From: Clostridiaceae bacterium
Lineage (GTDB): Bacteria > Bacillota > Clostridia > DSM-8532
DNA length: 64,000 nt
NCBI GenBank assembly: GCA_012728015.1
Contig: JAAYFY010000018.1
Location: forward strand, 40,873 to 104,872
Direction of reading: 5' to 3'
Below the pieces are notes generated by a model. The model made no database searches, was not told where the DNA came from, and worked only from the letters and a program-made list of their open reading frames with translations. Position numbers and translations under genes: made by a program. This document shows, piece by piece, positions 54,708-63,796 of the stretch (within the stretch, counting starts at the first letter, position 1; every line of letters begins with the position of its first letter).

Positions 54708-54809
54708 AACAGAGCAGGTATTATGCGTCAAGTGTCAGAGAATGGGAGTAGAGTCTCTGAACGAAAAACCATGTCCCATGGTTTGCGATATAATACCGCA
54801 TCCGCTGTT
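54708..54809 (+). ncRNA. Tetrahydrofolate (THF) riboswitch
   Basis: Class I THF aptamer of about 100 bases. The conserved parts appear in order: GAGCAGGTATTATGCGTCAA, GTGTCAGAGAATGGGAG, a variable hairpin, a second arm with GGTTTGCGATATAATACC and the 3' signature GCATCCGCTGTT, which closes with AACAGAGC at the start. It precedes a FolT-type transporter gene, the commonest target. Downstream GCGATGC (54833-54839) can pair with the aptamer's GCATCCGC (54798-54805), a possible alternative fold. Confidence 0.92.
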
Positions 54810-54878
54810 ACAAATAAGTCTTTCTTATTTGTGCGATGCCATCTGTTAATTAGGTAGCATGAAAGGAGAGACTTTTTT

Positions 54879-55670
54879 ATGTCCAAAAACCACAGTGCTA
54901 TCAAACGGATCGCCCATGTCAGCCTCTTAATTACACTTGCCGTCGTGGTCAGAAATCTCAGCTACTCATTTTACATAGGCAGTGTCCTTGCTACCCGGAT
55001 CAGCTTTTCGGGCATTTTCACCAGGCTGACGGCTATCCTGTTCGGCCCTGTCTACGGCGGGCTGGCATCGGGAATCCAGGACGTAATAGGATATCTTTTG
55101 AAACCTGAAGGGCCGTTTATCCCGTGGCTGACCCTGACTGCCATAATCGGCGGGGTTTTGGCTGGTTTCTTGTGGCGTGTATTAGAGAGAACCGATAATT
55201 CCCTGGCTGGAAAATACTACCTGCTGTTTTTTGCCTGCATCGGCCTTTTTGGGGGAATAAATCAACTGATTCTGCTTAAGTGGCCCGGATCCGGATGGGG
55301 CAGCCTGCTGGCCGGCCTGGGAAATAACAGGGACCTGGCATCGCTTGGACTTATAATCTTTGCCGGCATAGGGATTTCGTTATACCTCTTAAACATGCTT
55401 ATAAGACGCATCGGCGCCAAATGGCAGGTAAACGGGTTCTTTACCAGGGTCCTTTTTACGGTAGGCCTTTCGGGATTACTGGTAACCACCCTGAACACAT
55501 TGGTTCTAAGAATGGTTTTTCCCGAGCTGGCGCAGATAGATTTCCTGGTATTCTGGATCCCGCGGGCCATCAAGGAGGCTTTTGTGGTGATCGTGCAGTC
55601 CTATATAGTGTCATTCCTGCTGCCCATTTACAACAGGTATTTCAGGTCTGAGCCGGTGTTAAGCCGGTAA
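54879..55670 (+). CDS. folT: Folate-family ECF transporter S component
   Basis: Substrate-binding membrane subunit that captures folate for an energy-coupling factor module encoded elsewhere. The 263 residues hold about six membrane helices and the family pattern RISFSGIFTRLTAILFGPVY, GGLASGIQDVIGYLLKPEG and IPWLTLTAIIGGVLAGFLW. The THF riboswitch directly upstream strongly supports a folate substrate. GAAAGGAGAG lies before the ATG at 54879. There is no ECF ATPase or EcfT gene in the window. Residues 110-165 form a longer loop (LLKWPGSGWGSLLAGLGNNRD) than in many relatives. Confidence 0.88.
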   Translation: MSKNHSAIKRIAHVSLLITLAVVVRNLSYSFYIGSVLATRISFSGIFTRLTAILFGPVYGGLASGIQDVIGYLLKPEGPFIPWLTLTAIIGGVLAGFLWRVLERTDNSLAGKYYLLFFACIGLFGGINQLILLKWPGSGWGSLLAGLGNNRDLASLGLIIFAGIGISLYLLNMLIRRIGAKWQVNGFFTRVLFTVGLSGLLVTTLNTLVLRMVFPELAQIDFLVFWIPRAIKEAFVVIVQSYIVSFLLPIYNRYFRSEPVLSR

Positions 55671-55715
55671 CCGGGCGCGGGCCTGTCACCTGAATGAACT
55701 GTCCTGGTGTTGTAT

Positions 55716-55744
55716 TTGCCGGCATAAAACAACAGTGGTAAAAT
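55716..55744 (+). promoter_or_regulatory. Promoter of glgA-nth
   Basis: TTGCCG (55716-55721), 17-base gap, TAAAAT (55739-55744), 40 bases before the glgA start. Confidence 0.5.
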
Positions 55745-55783
55745 GATGGCATTAATCCATATATCAGGTAGCTGGTGAAGCAT

Positions 55784-57250
55784 ATGAAAAAGATGAAGGT
55801 GCTTTTCGCGGCGGCGGAAGCCGCCGGGCTTGTTAAGGTGGGTGGTCTCGGCGATGTGGCCGGCGAGCTGCCCCAGAAACTGAAGGGGTTAGGGGCTGAT
55901 ATTCGCCTTGTTATGCCTGCGTACCGGGGAATAGGCACTGCCGCAAGAGTGGTTTCCGAATTTACGGTTAAAATGGGCGTCGGGGAAGAAACCTGTATCC
56001 TGAAAGAAGCGGAGGATACCAGGGTGCCTGTCCTGCTTGTCGGGAATGACCGGTATTTTGGAAGGCCATCGGTTTATGGATACAGCGATGACGCCGAACG
56101 TTTTGCCTTTTTCTGCCTGGCGGTTTTCCAGTGGCTTAAGGATTCCGGTTTCAAGCCTGATGTCATCCATCTTAACGACTGGCATACCGCACCCCTGGCC
56201 ATGCTGGTCAGGGAGAGGGAAGATGAGGTCCCCTCGCTTTCGGACTGCGCTCTGGTGTTTACCATCCACAATCTTGCCTACCAGGGCGTTTGCGGGCGTG
56301 AGATCTTCGGGATGTACGGTGTCAGGGATGGGGCATTCAACCCGGATGGTGTGGAATTTTACGGTGCTTTCAGCCCCATGAAGGCGGGCATCTTTTATTC
56401 AGACAGGTTTAACGCTGTAAGCGTTACCGGGGCTCGTGAAATTACCACAAAAAGGTTCGGATATGGCCTTGACGGGTTTATTGGCGTCCACAGGCGGCGG
56501 CTGTCGGGAATTCTCAACGGGATTGATCATAATGCATGGAATCCCGAGACAGACCCGGTGATCTTCCGGAATTACTCCATCGATAATCCCGAACAGAAAC
56601 GCGAGAATAAAAGGCAGCTTCAAAAACAGCTTGGCCTGGAACAGAAAGACACTGCCCTTTTCGGTGTGGTTTCCCGCCTGGAGGATATCAAGGGAACCGA
56701 CCTACTGGTCCCGGCCGCTGATAAAATTGTTAAGAGCGGCTGCCAGCTGGTGGTTCTGGGCAGAGGCAGGTCTGCATGGGAACGTGAGTTGAAAAGGCTG
56801 GAACAGGAAAACCCCGGCCGAATAGCGGTTAGCCTTGGCTTTGATGACGTGCTGGCCCGCAGGATCTATGCCGCCTCCGATATGTTCCTGATGCCTTCCC
56901 GATATGAGCCCTGCGGCATCGGACAGCTTATAGCCATGCGCTATGGATCTGTCCCTATTGTCCACAAGGTTGGCGGGCTGGCCGATACCGTCCGGGATGA
57001 GACAGGCAATACAGGACAGGGCACCGGCTTCACCTTTGGCACCGATTCCGCGGTCGCCTTTACAAGGGCCATAGCAAAGGGCATAAAGATGTTCAGGACA
57101 GATCGGGCAGGATGGAAGAAGCTGGTCAAGCGGGCAATGGCTTTTGATTCCTCCTGGAACAGGCCGGCGGAATCATATCTTGCTCTCTATGAAGAAGCGG
57201 CCGCAAGTCGCGCTAAGGCCAGGACTAAACGGGACAGGACGGTAAGATGA
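55784..57250 (+). CDS. glgA: Glycogen (starch) synthase
   Basis: Transfers glucose from ADP-glucose to alpha-1,4-glucan; GT5 family, 488 residues from ATG 55784. The N-terminal KVGGLGDVAGELPQKL includes the donor-contacting lysine; NDWHTAPLAMLV follows, and the C-terminal MPSRYEPCGIGQLIAMRYGS includes the catalytic glutamate region. GTG 55775 (three codons earlier) is a possible alternative start; both ribosome sites are modest. No glgB/C/D genes lie near. The stop overlaps nth by four bases (ATGA), so the two are co-translated, an odd metabolic pairing. Confidence 0.93.
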   Translation: MKKMKVLFAAAEAAGLVKVGGLGDVAGELPQKLKGLGADIRLVMPAYRGIGTAARVVSEFTVKMGVGEETCILKEAEDTRVPVLLVGNDRYFGRPSVYGYSDDAERFAFFCLAVFQWLKDSGFKPDVIHLNDWHTAPLAMLVREREDEVPSLSDCALVFTIHNLAYQGVCGREIFGMYGVRDGAFNPDGVEFYGAFSPMKAGIFYSDRFNAVSVTGAREITTKRFGYGLDGFIGVHRRRLSGILNGIDHNAWNPETDPVIFRNYSIDNPEQKRENKRQLQKQLGLEQKDTALFGVVSRLEDIKGTDLLVPAADKIVKSGCQLVVLGRGRSAWERELKRLEQENPGRIAVSLGFDDVLARRIYAASDMFLMPSRYEPCGIGQLIAMRYGSVPIVHKVGGLADTVRDETGNTGQGTGFTFGTDSAVAFTRAIAKGIKMFRTDRAGWKKLVKRAMAFDSSWNRPAESYLALYEEAAASRAKARTKRDRTVR

Positions 57251-57927
57251 CCGGGAAACGAAAGGAAGGCAGCGTTTTGAGATCCAGCAAAATGAGTAAG
57301 GCTAAGGCAATAAAGATACTGGGTATCCTGGAAGAAACCTATCCCGAAGCAAAATGCGAACTTCATTATGATACGCCGTTCCAGCTTCTGGTTGCCACCA
57401 TGCTGAGCGCCCAGTCCACCGACAGGGCGGTAAACCGCGTGACAGAGGGCCTGTTCGCGCGTTATCCGGACCTGGACAGCTTTTTAACGCTGACCCGGGA
57501 GCAGCTGGAGCGGGAGATCAGAGAAATTGGACTCTACCGCAGTAAGGCAAAGAACATACTGGAAATGTGCAGGCAGCTTAAAACCCGTTTCTCAGGTCAG
57601 GTTCCCGCCACGCATGAAGACTTGATATCCCTGCCCGGAGTTGGACCGAAAACCGCGAATGTTGTTTTAAGCAATGCCTTCAAAATCCCCGCGTTTGCTG
57701 TAGATACGCATGTTTTGAGGGTTTCAAACAGGATCGGCCTTGCCCGCAGTGACCGGCCAGACAAGACCGAATCGCAACTCACCAGCCTCATCCCCAGGGA
57801 CAGGTGGATAAAATCCCACCACCTTCTCATATGGCACGGCCGGCGCATCTGCGCCGCAAGAAAGCCCAAGTGTGAAATTTGTAGCATTTCGCCGTATTGC
57901 GAATTCTATAAAAAGAATATAGAATAA
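57247..57927 (+). CDS. nth: Endonuclease III
   Basis: DNA glycosylase/AP lyase that removes oxidised pyrimidines. It is 226 residues long. The helix-hairpin-helix LPGVGPKTANVVL contains the catalytic Lys, and the catalytic Asp is in AVDTHVLRVSNRIGL. The [4Fe-4S] cluster motif C-x6-C-x2-C-x5-C is complete at the C-terminus (CAARKPKCEICSISPYC). The ATG at 57247 overlaps the glgA stop. In-frame ATG codons at about codon 16 could be used and would match the usual protein length (about 211) better. Confidence 0.95.
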   Translation: MTGKRKEGSVLRSSKMSKAKAIKILGILEETYPEAKCELHYDTPFQLLVATMLSAQSTDRAVNRVTEGLFARYPDLDSFLTLTREQLEREIREIGLYRSKAKNILEMCRQLKTRFSGQVPATHEDLISLPGVGPKTANVVLSNAFKIPAFAVDTHVLRVSNRIGLARSDRPDKTESQLTSLIPRDRWIKSHHLLIWHGRRICAARKPKCEICSISPYCEFYKKNIE

Positions 57928-57997
57928 ATAAAAGGATAGGATTTGCCAATAAAATGACATGCGCATAGCGCGCCCGTACAATAGCCGGAGGACTGCG

Positions 57998-60103
57998 ATG
58001 CCCAAACGCAGAAAAAAAAGAAAAGCTATGCCGGAAGATGCCATATTTGTTCTGGATATTGGGACCAGGAAAATTGCTGGTCTTGTTGGTATTCAGCAAG
58101 GTGGCAGCTTTTTTGTCCGGGCGGCCCAGGTATTGGATCATGAAGGCCGCGCCATGGTGGATGGCCAGATCCATGACATATCCATGGTTGTTTCAGAGGT
58201 ATCCAGGGTAAGGGAGGCACTGGAGCAGCAGACGGGTTATTCCCTGGACAAGGTATCGATCGCCGCCGCGGGACGTGTACTAAAGACCTGCAGAATAAAA
58301 GTTGAAAGGGAACTTGAGGAAGGCAGGGAGATAGATTCCCATCTGCTTGGCGCCATGGAGATGGAAGCTATCCAGCGGGCACAGATGCAGATAGACGACT
58401 CCCCTGCCGCCGATGATGCTGGCCGGTATTATTGCGTTGGTTACAGCGTAGTCAGCTACTATCTCAACGATTATATCATTTCAAGTCTGTTGGGCCATAA
58501 GGGCCAAAAAGCCGGTGTTGAAGCAATAGCCACATTTCTTCCCGAAATGGTGGTGGAAAGCCTTTATACCGTCATGGAAAGGGCAGGCATTGAGGTGACC
58601 TATCTGACGCTTGAGCCTATCGCGGCATTGAATGTGGCAATACCAAGCGAGCTGCGCCTGCTTAATCTTGCCCTGGCGGATATCGGGGCAGGCACTTCGG
58701 ATATAGCCGTAACAAAGTCCGGTACCGTTATAGCCTACGACATGGTACCAATCGCTGGTGATGAAGTAACCGAGGCTATCGCGCATAATTTCCTGGTGGA
58801 TTTTAATACTGCGGAAAGAATAAAACTGGATTTGTGCGCCGGTAAAACCGACATAGAATTTACCGACGTTCTTGACAACCAGGTTGTCGTAAGACCCGAA
58901 GATGTCACAGCTGCCATAAGGCCTGTTGTAGACCAGCTGGCCGAAACCATCTCGGGAAGGATCCTTGAATGCAACGGCGGGAAGGCGCCTAATGCCGTTT
59001 TTTTGGTAGGAGGAGGAAGTCAAACCCCCGGGCTCTCCGATGCCATTGCCGACAGAATTGGTATTCCGCGGGAACGTGTTGCAGTGCGGGACCGCAGTAT
59101 AGTCAAAAACGTTTTAATCGAAGCGGATATGCCATCCGGTCCGGAAAGTATCACCCCTCTTGGCATTCTGGTTACCACGGGCCTGTTCAGAGGCACAGAT
59201 TTCTTTTCTGTCAATGTCAACGGTAAGTCGGTCAAGGTATTCAATACGCACGGGATGCGTGTGGCGGACGTATTGGCCCTGGCGGGATTCAATCCGGAAC
59301 AGCTGATCTGCAAGTCGGGCAAAAGACTCAGATTTTTCCTGAATGGTGAAAGCAGGACGCTGGCGGGCGGCATAGGAAAGCCGGCGGAGATAACCGTGAA
59401 TGGCAAGCCCGGATCCCTGAACGGCAATGTTTCTCCAGGCGACAAGGTGTCTGTTATTCCTGCGGAAAACGGGGAGGACGCACGTGCTGTCTGCGGCGAT
59501 TTCCTTGCGGAATTCCAGCCTGTTACTCTGAAGATCAACCGGGAGATACATACCATTCCCCACAAAATAAGGATAAACGGTGAGCCCGCTGATGAGAACG
59601 CGTTAATCAAATATAATGATTATGTCGATATATCTATGGAATGTACTATAAAAGATATTGCCCAACAGTTTGGGATTGATTTGGCGCAGTACATATTTGA
59701 GATAAACGGGAAGAACGCGGATCATTCATACCGACTCCAGGGAGGAGAGGTTATTGAATGCCTCCCCAAGGATTTGCCCGAGCCTGAAGAGCCCGGACCA
59801 GGACCTGGGAAGCCCGCGCCGGTTTCGGAAAGCGAACAACGCAAGCCTGAATTCAACGCAGGCTTACCCGATTCTGATGATACGGAGGCATCGGACGAAG
59901 GGATAAGCGTTACGGTTAATGGGGAAAGGATACTGCTTCCCAAAAAAGAAGGCAGGATTATATTCGTTGATATTTTCAACCATATCGACTTCGACCTTTC
60001 CCAGCCCAAGGGAACCATTATGCTGAAGCTGAATGGCCGGGATGCCGGCTACACCGATACGATAAATGAAGGCGACGTTATCGATATATACTGGCGAGGG
60101 TAG
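57998..60103 (+). CDS. FtsA-like ATPase with long C-terminal beta-grasp-like tail
   Basis: A 701-residue actin-fold protein. The FtsA/PilM-type part covers about 15-380: FVLDIGTRKIAGLVGIQ (phosphate 1), YYLNDYIISSLLGHKGQKAG (domain 1C region), LADIGAGTSDIAVTKSG (phosphate 2) and VFLVGGGSQTPGL (adenosine). The tail is unusual: three stretches resemble small beta-grasp folds, each with a 'VNG ... NG ... L..GD.V.I' layout (about 390-490, 495-590 and 635-701), the last preceded by a Pro/Glu-rich linker. It is larger than FtsA (about 420). Clostridia carry such long homologues of unknown role, perhaps in cell-envelope or spore assembly. ATG 57998 follows GGAGG. Confidence 0.75.
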   Translation: MPKRRKKRKAMPEDAIFVLDIGTRKIAGLVGIQQGGSFFVRAAQVLDHEGRAMVDGQIHDISMVVSEVSRVREALEQQTGYSLDKVSIAAAGRVLKTCRIKVERELEEGREIDSHLLGAMEMEAIQRAQMQIDDSPAADDAGRYYCVGYSVVSYYLNDYIISSLLGHKGQKAGVEAIATFLPEMVVESLYTVMERAGIEVTYLTLEPIAALNVAIPSELRLLNLALADIGAGTSDIAVTKSGTVIAYDMVPIAGDEVTEAIAHNFLVDFNTAERIKLDLCAGKTDIEFTDVLDNQVVVRPEDVTAAIRPVVDQLAETISGRILECNGGKAPNAVFLVGGGSQTPGLSDAIADRIGIPRERVAVRDRSIVKNVLIEADMPSGPESITPLGILVTTGLFRGTDFFSVNVNGKSVKVFNTHGMRVADVLALAGFNPEQLICKSGKRLRFFLNGESRTLAGGIGKPAEITVNGKPGSLNGNVSPGDKVSVIPAENGEDARAVCGDFLAEFQPVTLKINREIHTIPHKIRINGEPADENALIKYNDYVDISMECTIKDIAQQFGIDLAQYIFEINGKNADHSYRLQGGEVIECLPKDLPEPEEPGPGPGKPAPVSESEQRKPEFNAGLPDSDDTEASDEGISVTVNGERILLPKKEGRIIFVDIFNHIDFDLSQPKGTIMLKLNGRDAGYTDTINEGDVIDIYWRG

Positions 60104-60153
60104 GAACCCCGAAATACTGCGCAGGATATGATCCGTCCTGATGGAGGTTCACA

Positions 60154-61896
60154 TTGGAAACATTGGAAAAAGGCCAATTATGGAAATCATTGGGCAATAG
60201 CTTAAAGCACGAAAGGATCATTACAAGATTCTGCCGGGTTATTCTGGCGATACTCGCTGCCGAGGATTTGGCTGCAAGGCTGATTACGGCTGAGACAACG
60301 GTGAATCTCGCTCTGCTGGCCGTTCAACTTGTTTTGTATGTGGGTTTTATCCTGGCAGGGGTTCTCAAGCAGAAGCAGACAGGGGCTGATGACGAGGGCA
60401 AGGGTATTTTGCCCGGTAAGCTTGCGAAAATAGCAGAGATAGTGATCATGGCTGTTTTCATAAGCCTTATGTATCATGGCCCTCTGTTTTATTTCATAGT
60501 ACTGCTGCCCATCACTTCCATCATCCTGTCACGGGGTTTTAAGGAATCTATCCGGTACATTGTACTGGGCTGGCTGGCCCAGGCTCTCTCCCAATATGCC
60601 GTATGGGTAATGTTAAGCGGGCTGAACCAGCAGGGGTTCTACAGCAATGAATTTATGCTGTTCATTAGCGTAACAGTTCAATACCTCCTGTTTGCTTTTT
60701 ACTGTTACATATTGGGCAGCGTCCACAGGCAGTATGTCCGCAGCCAGGAGGAGAACCAGATCCTGATCGACCGGCTGGGCGACAAGTATGTTCAACTGGA
60801 GCAGGCTAAGAAAGAGATCCAGAGCCAGTACGACAAGATCAGCCAGGCCAACGAGCAGCTTGAGCAGGCCAATAGCAAGCTCACCACCAGCCTTGCCGAA
60901 TTCTATACCCTTCAGCAGATATCACAGGCCATCAGCTCCATATTTGATATGAACGAGCTCTTGAAATTCGTAAATGACGTTATCATCGGCGTTATGGGGG
61001 TTTCACATTCCACCATCGCCTTATGCCATGGCCCCAATAATCTCCTGAAGGTACAGGTTTCCAGTATTTTTGACAAGAAGGAGCTGGCACTGGTTTCAGA
61101 CTATATTAACAGTGATGTTCTGAAGCCCTCGGTAAAGGATGGCAATTCCATGATAGACAATGATGTCGACTCCGAGGATTATCCATTTACAAAAGGAAGG
61201 AATATACGGTCCCTGATCTGTGTTCCGCTCATCGCGAAGGGTAACGTGCTTGGCATTGTTCTTATAGAGCATAGCATGCCGGATGCCTTCAGCAATGACA
61301 ATGTACGGCTTCTTGAAATCATATCCCAGCAAGTGGGAATAGCCATTGAAAACGCCCGGCTGTACCAGCAGATGCATGACCTGGCCACTCTGGACGGTCT
61401 TACCGGAGCATATAACCGCCTGTATTTTCAGGACAACCTCCAGATTGAATTTAAGAAGGCCCAGGAGAGGAACTACGACCTGTCCCTTCTCATGTTTGAT
61501 ATTGACCATTTCAAGAAGTTTAACGATACCCACGGACATCTTTTTGGTGATCTGGTGCTCAAGAAAATCGCGGCATTCATCATGAAGAAGCTCAGAAAGG
61601 AAGATATCTTCGCCAGGTATGGCGGCGAAGAGTTTGTTATACTGATGCCCCATACCTCGCTGGAACAGGTTGTGGAAAAGGCGGAGGATATCAGAAAGGG
61701 TGTCGGCTCCCTGATCATAAGCGACAGGGTGATCAGCGCCTCTGTTACCATCAGCATTGGTGTGTCCTCATTTCCTGAGACGGCCGACAGCCAGGTTACC
61801 CTTGTAAAAAGCGCTGACGACGCTCTCTATGAAGCCAAGCGGCAGGGAAGAAACCGCGTTTGTGTGGCATTTACAAAAAACGGCAAGAAGGGATAG
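60154..61896 (+). CDS. Membrane diguanylate cyclase with GAF domain
   Basis: A 580-residue signalling enzyme. The first 200 residues hold about five to six membrane helices, then a coiled coil (EENQILIDRLGDKYVQLEQ through EQLEQANSKLTTS, about 205-250), a GAF domain (about 255-405, with SLICVPLIAKGNVLGIVLIE) and GGDEF (about 415-575). The active motif is GGEEF in FARYGGEEFVIL, and RKED a few residues before forms an I-site (RxxD) for product inhibition, so c-di-GMP synthesis is likely. The start is TTG 60154, with GGAGG at 60143-60147. It follows the FtsA-like gene by 50 bases and is convergent with cheW. Confidence 0.9.
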   Translation: METLEKGQLWKSLGNSLKHERIITRFCRVILAILAAEDLAARLITAETTVNLALLAVQLVLYVGFILAGVLKQKQTGADDEGKGILPGKLAKIAEIVIMAVFISLMYHGPLFYFIVLLPITSIILSRGFKESIRYIVLGWLAQALSQYAVWVMLSGLNQQGFYSNEFMLFISVTVQYLLFAFYCYILGSVHRQYVRSQEENQILIDRLGDKYVQLEQAKKEIQSQYDKISQANEQLEQANSKLTTSLAEFYTLQQISQAISSIFDMNELLKFVNDVIIGVMGVSHSTIALCHGPNNLLKVQVSSIFDKKELALVSDYINSDVLKPSVKDGNSMIDNDVDSEDYPFTKGRNIRSLICVPLIAKGNVLGIVLIEHSMPDAFSNDNVRLLEIISQQVGIAIENARLYQQMHDLATLDGLTGAYNRLYFQDNLQIEFKKAQERNYDLSLLMFDIDHFKKFNDTHGHLFGDLVLKKIAAFIMKKLRKEDIFARYGGEEFVILMPHTSLEQVVEKAEDIRKGVGSLIISDRVISASVTISIGVSSFPETADSQVTLVKSADDALYEAKRQGRNRVCVAFTKNGKKG

Positions 61897-61911
61897 AATC
61901 CGTTCTTGCCG
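61875..61911 (-). terminator. Terminator of cheW, overlapping the GGDEF gene end
   Basis: Leftward CGGCAAGAA (61911-61903) pairs with TTCTTGCCG (61889-61881), followed by TTTTTTGT. The 3' end of the convergent GGDEF gene provides the T run. Confidence 0.75.
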
Positions 61912-61938
61912 AGCCTGTGTCAAACCGCGCAGGAAGGT

Positions 61939-62427
61939 TCAGTCGCCTTCACCGATCACCTGGGCCAGGTTCTGCTCTACTAATTCCTGGACCTGCTGCT
62001 CTTCATCGGGTGTCAGCACCTTTTTGAGATCGAGAAGAAGGATGAGCTTTTCGCCCAGTTTTCCTACACCAGAAAGGAATCGGTGTTCGAAATCTTTAAG
62101 GGTTGGCGGGGTATCCACTATCTCCTCATCGTTTATCCTGACGATCTCGGTTACACTATCCACCGTAAAGCCCAGAAGCATATCATTCATGTTGACGATA
62201 AGCACCTTCGTGTCTTCATCGATGGCCTTTTCAGGCATATTGAACCTTTTTCTGAGGTTGAATATGGTCAGGACCCTGCCTCTCAGGTTGATCAGGCCTT
62301 CTATGAACGGAGGTGTATTGGGTACCTTGAATACTTCCTGGGGCTTAATAATCTGGAATATCTGGTTTATGTTTATGCCGAAGTCCAAATCGGCGACGCT
62401 GAATTTGACCAACTGCTGGATTGCCAT
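61939..62427 (-). CDS. cheW: CheW-type chemotaxis coupling protein
   Basis: Adaptor that joins CheA kinase with chemoreceptors, 162 residues. The pattern is LVKFSVADLDFGININQIFQI, then VPNTPPFIEGLINLRGRVLTIFNLRKRF, MLLGFTVDSVTEIVRI and LILLLDLKKVL, which covers the two beta-barrel subdomains. An acidic C-terminal helix of about 25 residues is extra. GGAGGTG precedes the ATG at 62427. No other chemotaxis gene is in the window; the nearby membrane GGDEF protein is the only other signalling gene, and a link between them is only possible. Confidence 0.93.
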   Translation of the reverse strand: MAIQQLVKFSVADLDFGININQIFQIIKPQEVFKVPNTPPFIEGLINLRGRVLTIFNLRKRFNMPEKAIDEDTKVLIVNMNDMLLGFTVDSVTEIVRINDEEIVDTPPTLKDFEHRFLSGVGKLGEKLILLLDLKKVLTPDEEQQVQELVEQNLAQVIGEGD

Positions 62428-62494
62428 AGCGGGACACCTCCAAGTTCCTTCTTCTGATTTATTTACCCACTAATCATTTGCTCTAACATATAAA

Positions 62495-63691
62495 TCAGGT
62501 CCTGTATGAGCCGTTAATCCTCACATAATCACAGGTGAGGTCGCATGTCCAGATCCTGTCTGTTACGGTGCCCTGGTTCATGTCCAGGGTGATGACCACT
62601 TCGGGAGCCCGCAGGATCTCAAGGGCTGCCGCCTCATCAAAAGGAACAGCCCGGCCGTTTTTGCAGACCGGGATCTCTCCCAGGCTGATATCCACCTTGT
62701 CCGGATCAAACTCGGCGCCTGAATAACCCGCCGCGGTTATGATCCTGCCCCAGTTGGCATCACAGCCGTGTATTGCGGTTTTAACCAGAGGAGATTTTGC
62801 TATCGCGTTCAGGATCAGATGGGCTGTATTCCTGTCCGGAGCGTTTTTTATATTGATTTCAATCAGCTTTGTCGCGCCTTCCCCGTCTTTGGCCAGCATC
62901 CTTGCCAGCTCGATGGCAACCGCTTTCAATGCGTCCTCAAACGCGCGATAGGCAGGCCCATCGCTGTCAATCACCGGATTTCCCGCCAGTCCATTCGCCA
63001 GGATAAGTACCTTGTCACATACGCTGGTGTCGCCGTCAACCGAAATGCGATTGTAAGATACATCCGCCGCGCCGCGAAGGGCCTTGTCCAGCATATCACG
63101 GCTGATATTCGCGTCGGTGGTTATGACTGAGATCATGGTAGCCATGTCAGGGTGGATCATGCCCGAGCCCTTTGCCATGCCGCCGATGGTTATCGTGTGT
63201 CCGCCATGTTCATAAACCCGGGAAGCTTCCTTGGGGAATGTATCGGTGGTCATGATCGCCCGTGCCGCGTCGGTGCCGCCTTCGCCGGATAGCAGCCCCG
63301 ATGCTTCTTCAAGACCTGTTCTTATCTTGTCCATGTCCAGCCTGTAGCCGATGACGCCCGTGGAACCTAAAAGCACGTCATCAGCCTCGCAGCCTACCAG
63401 ACGAGAAACCAGACTTGCCATTTCAAAGGCATCCCGGTCGCCGTCCTCTCCGACGCAGGCATTGGCGCATCCGCTGTTTATGGCGACTGCCCGTGCCGTG
63501 CCGCGGCCGATAGCCTTCATAGACCATTTAAGGGAATGACCCTTCACCACATTTTTTGTAAAGATGCCCGCACAGGTAGCCGGTATATCTGAAACAACAA
63601 GGGCCAGATCCTTTTCTCGGTTTTCCTTGATGCCGCATGCCACCCCCGATGCCTTAAAGCCCAAAGGGGCGGTTACTCCGGTTTTTGCCAT
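62495..63691 (-). CDS. argJ: Bifunctional ornithine acetyltransferase / N-acetylglutamate synthase
   Basis: Arginine-biosynthesis enzyme of 398 residues that recycles the acetyl group from N-acetylornithine to glutamate. It is made as a precursor that cleaves itself before Thr185 in KGSGMIHPDMATM, giving alpha and beta chains. Other motifs are AINSGCANACVGEDGDRDA and IHGCDANWGRIITAAGYSG. ATG 63691 is chosen for GGAGG upstream; a longer frame start at 63757 lacks one. Other arg genes do not appear. Glutamate for it could come from the citrate synthase-aconitase-Icd route at 27-34 kb. Confidence 0.95.
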   Translation of the reverse strand: MAKTGVTAPLGFKASGVACGIKENREKDLALVVSDIPATCAGIFTKNVVKGHSLKWSMKAIGRGTARAVAINSGCANACVGEDGDRDAFEMASLVSRLVGCEADDVLLGSTGVIGYRLDMDKIRTGLEEASGLLSGEGGTDAARAIMTTDTFPKEASRVYEHGGHTITIGGMAKGSGMIHPDMATMISVITTDANISRDMLDKALRGAADVSYNRISVDGDTSVCDKVLILANGLAGNPVIDSDGPAYRAFEDALKAVAIELARMLAKDGEGATKLIEINIKNAPDRNTAHLILNAIAKSPLVKTAIHGCDANWGRIITAAGYSGAEFDPDKVDISLGEIPVCKNGRAVPFDEAAALEILRAPEVVITLDMNQGTVTDRIWTCDLTCDYVRINGSYRT

Positions 63692-63796
63692 GGTATCATC
63701 CTCCAATTCTCTCTGTTTATTGAGAAATGGGCCTTTTTTATTGGTTAGATTATACATTAACCAAAACCGGCAGGCAAGAAGAGGGCTTTGCGCGGA

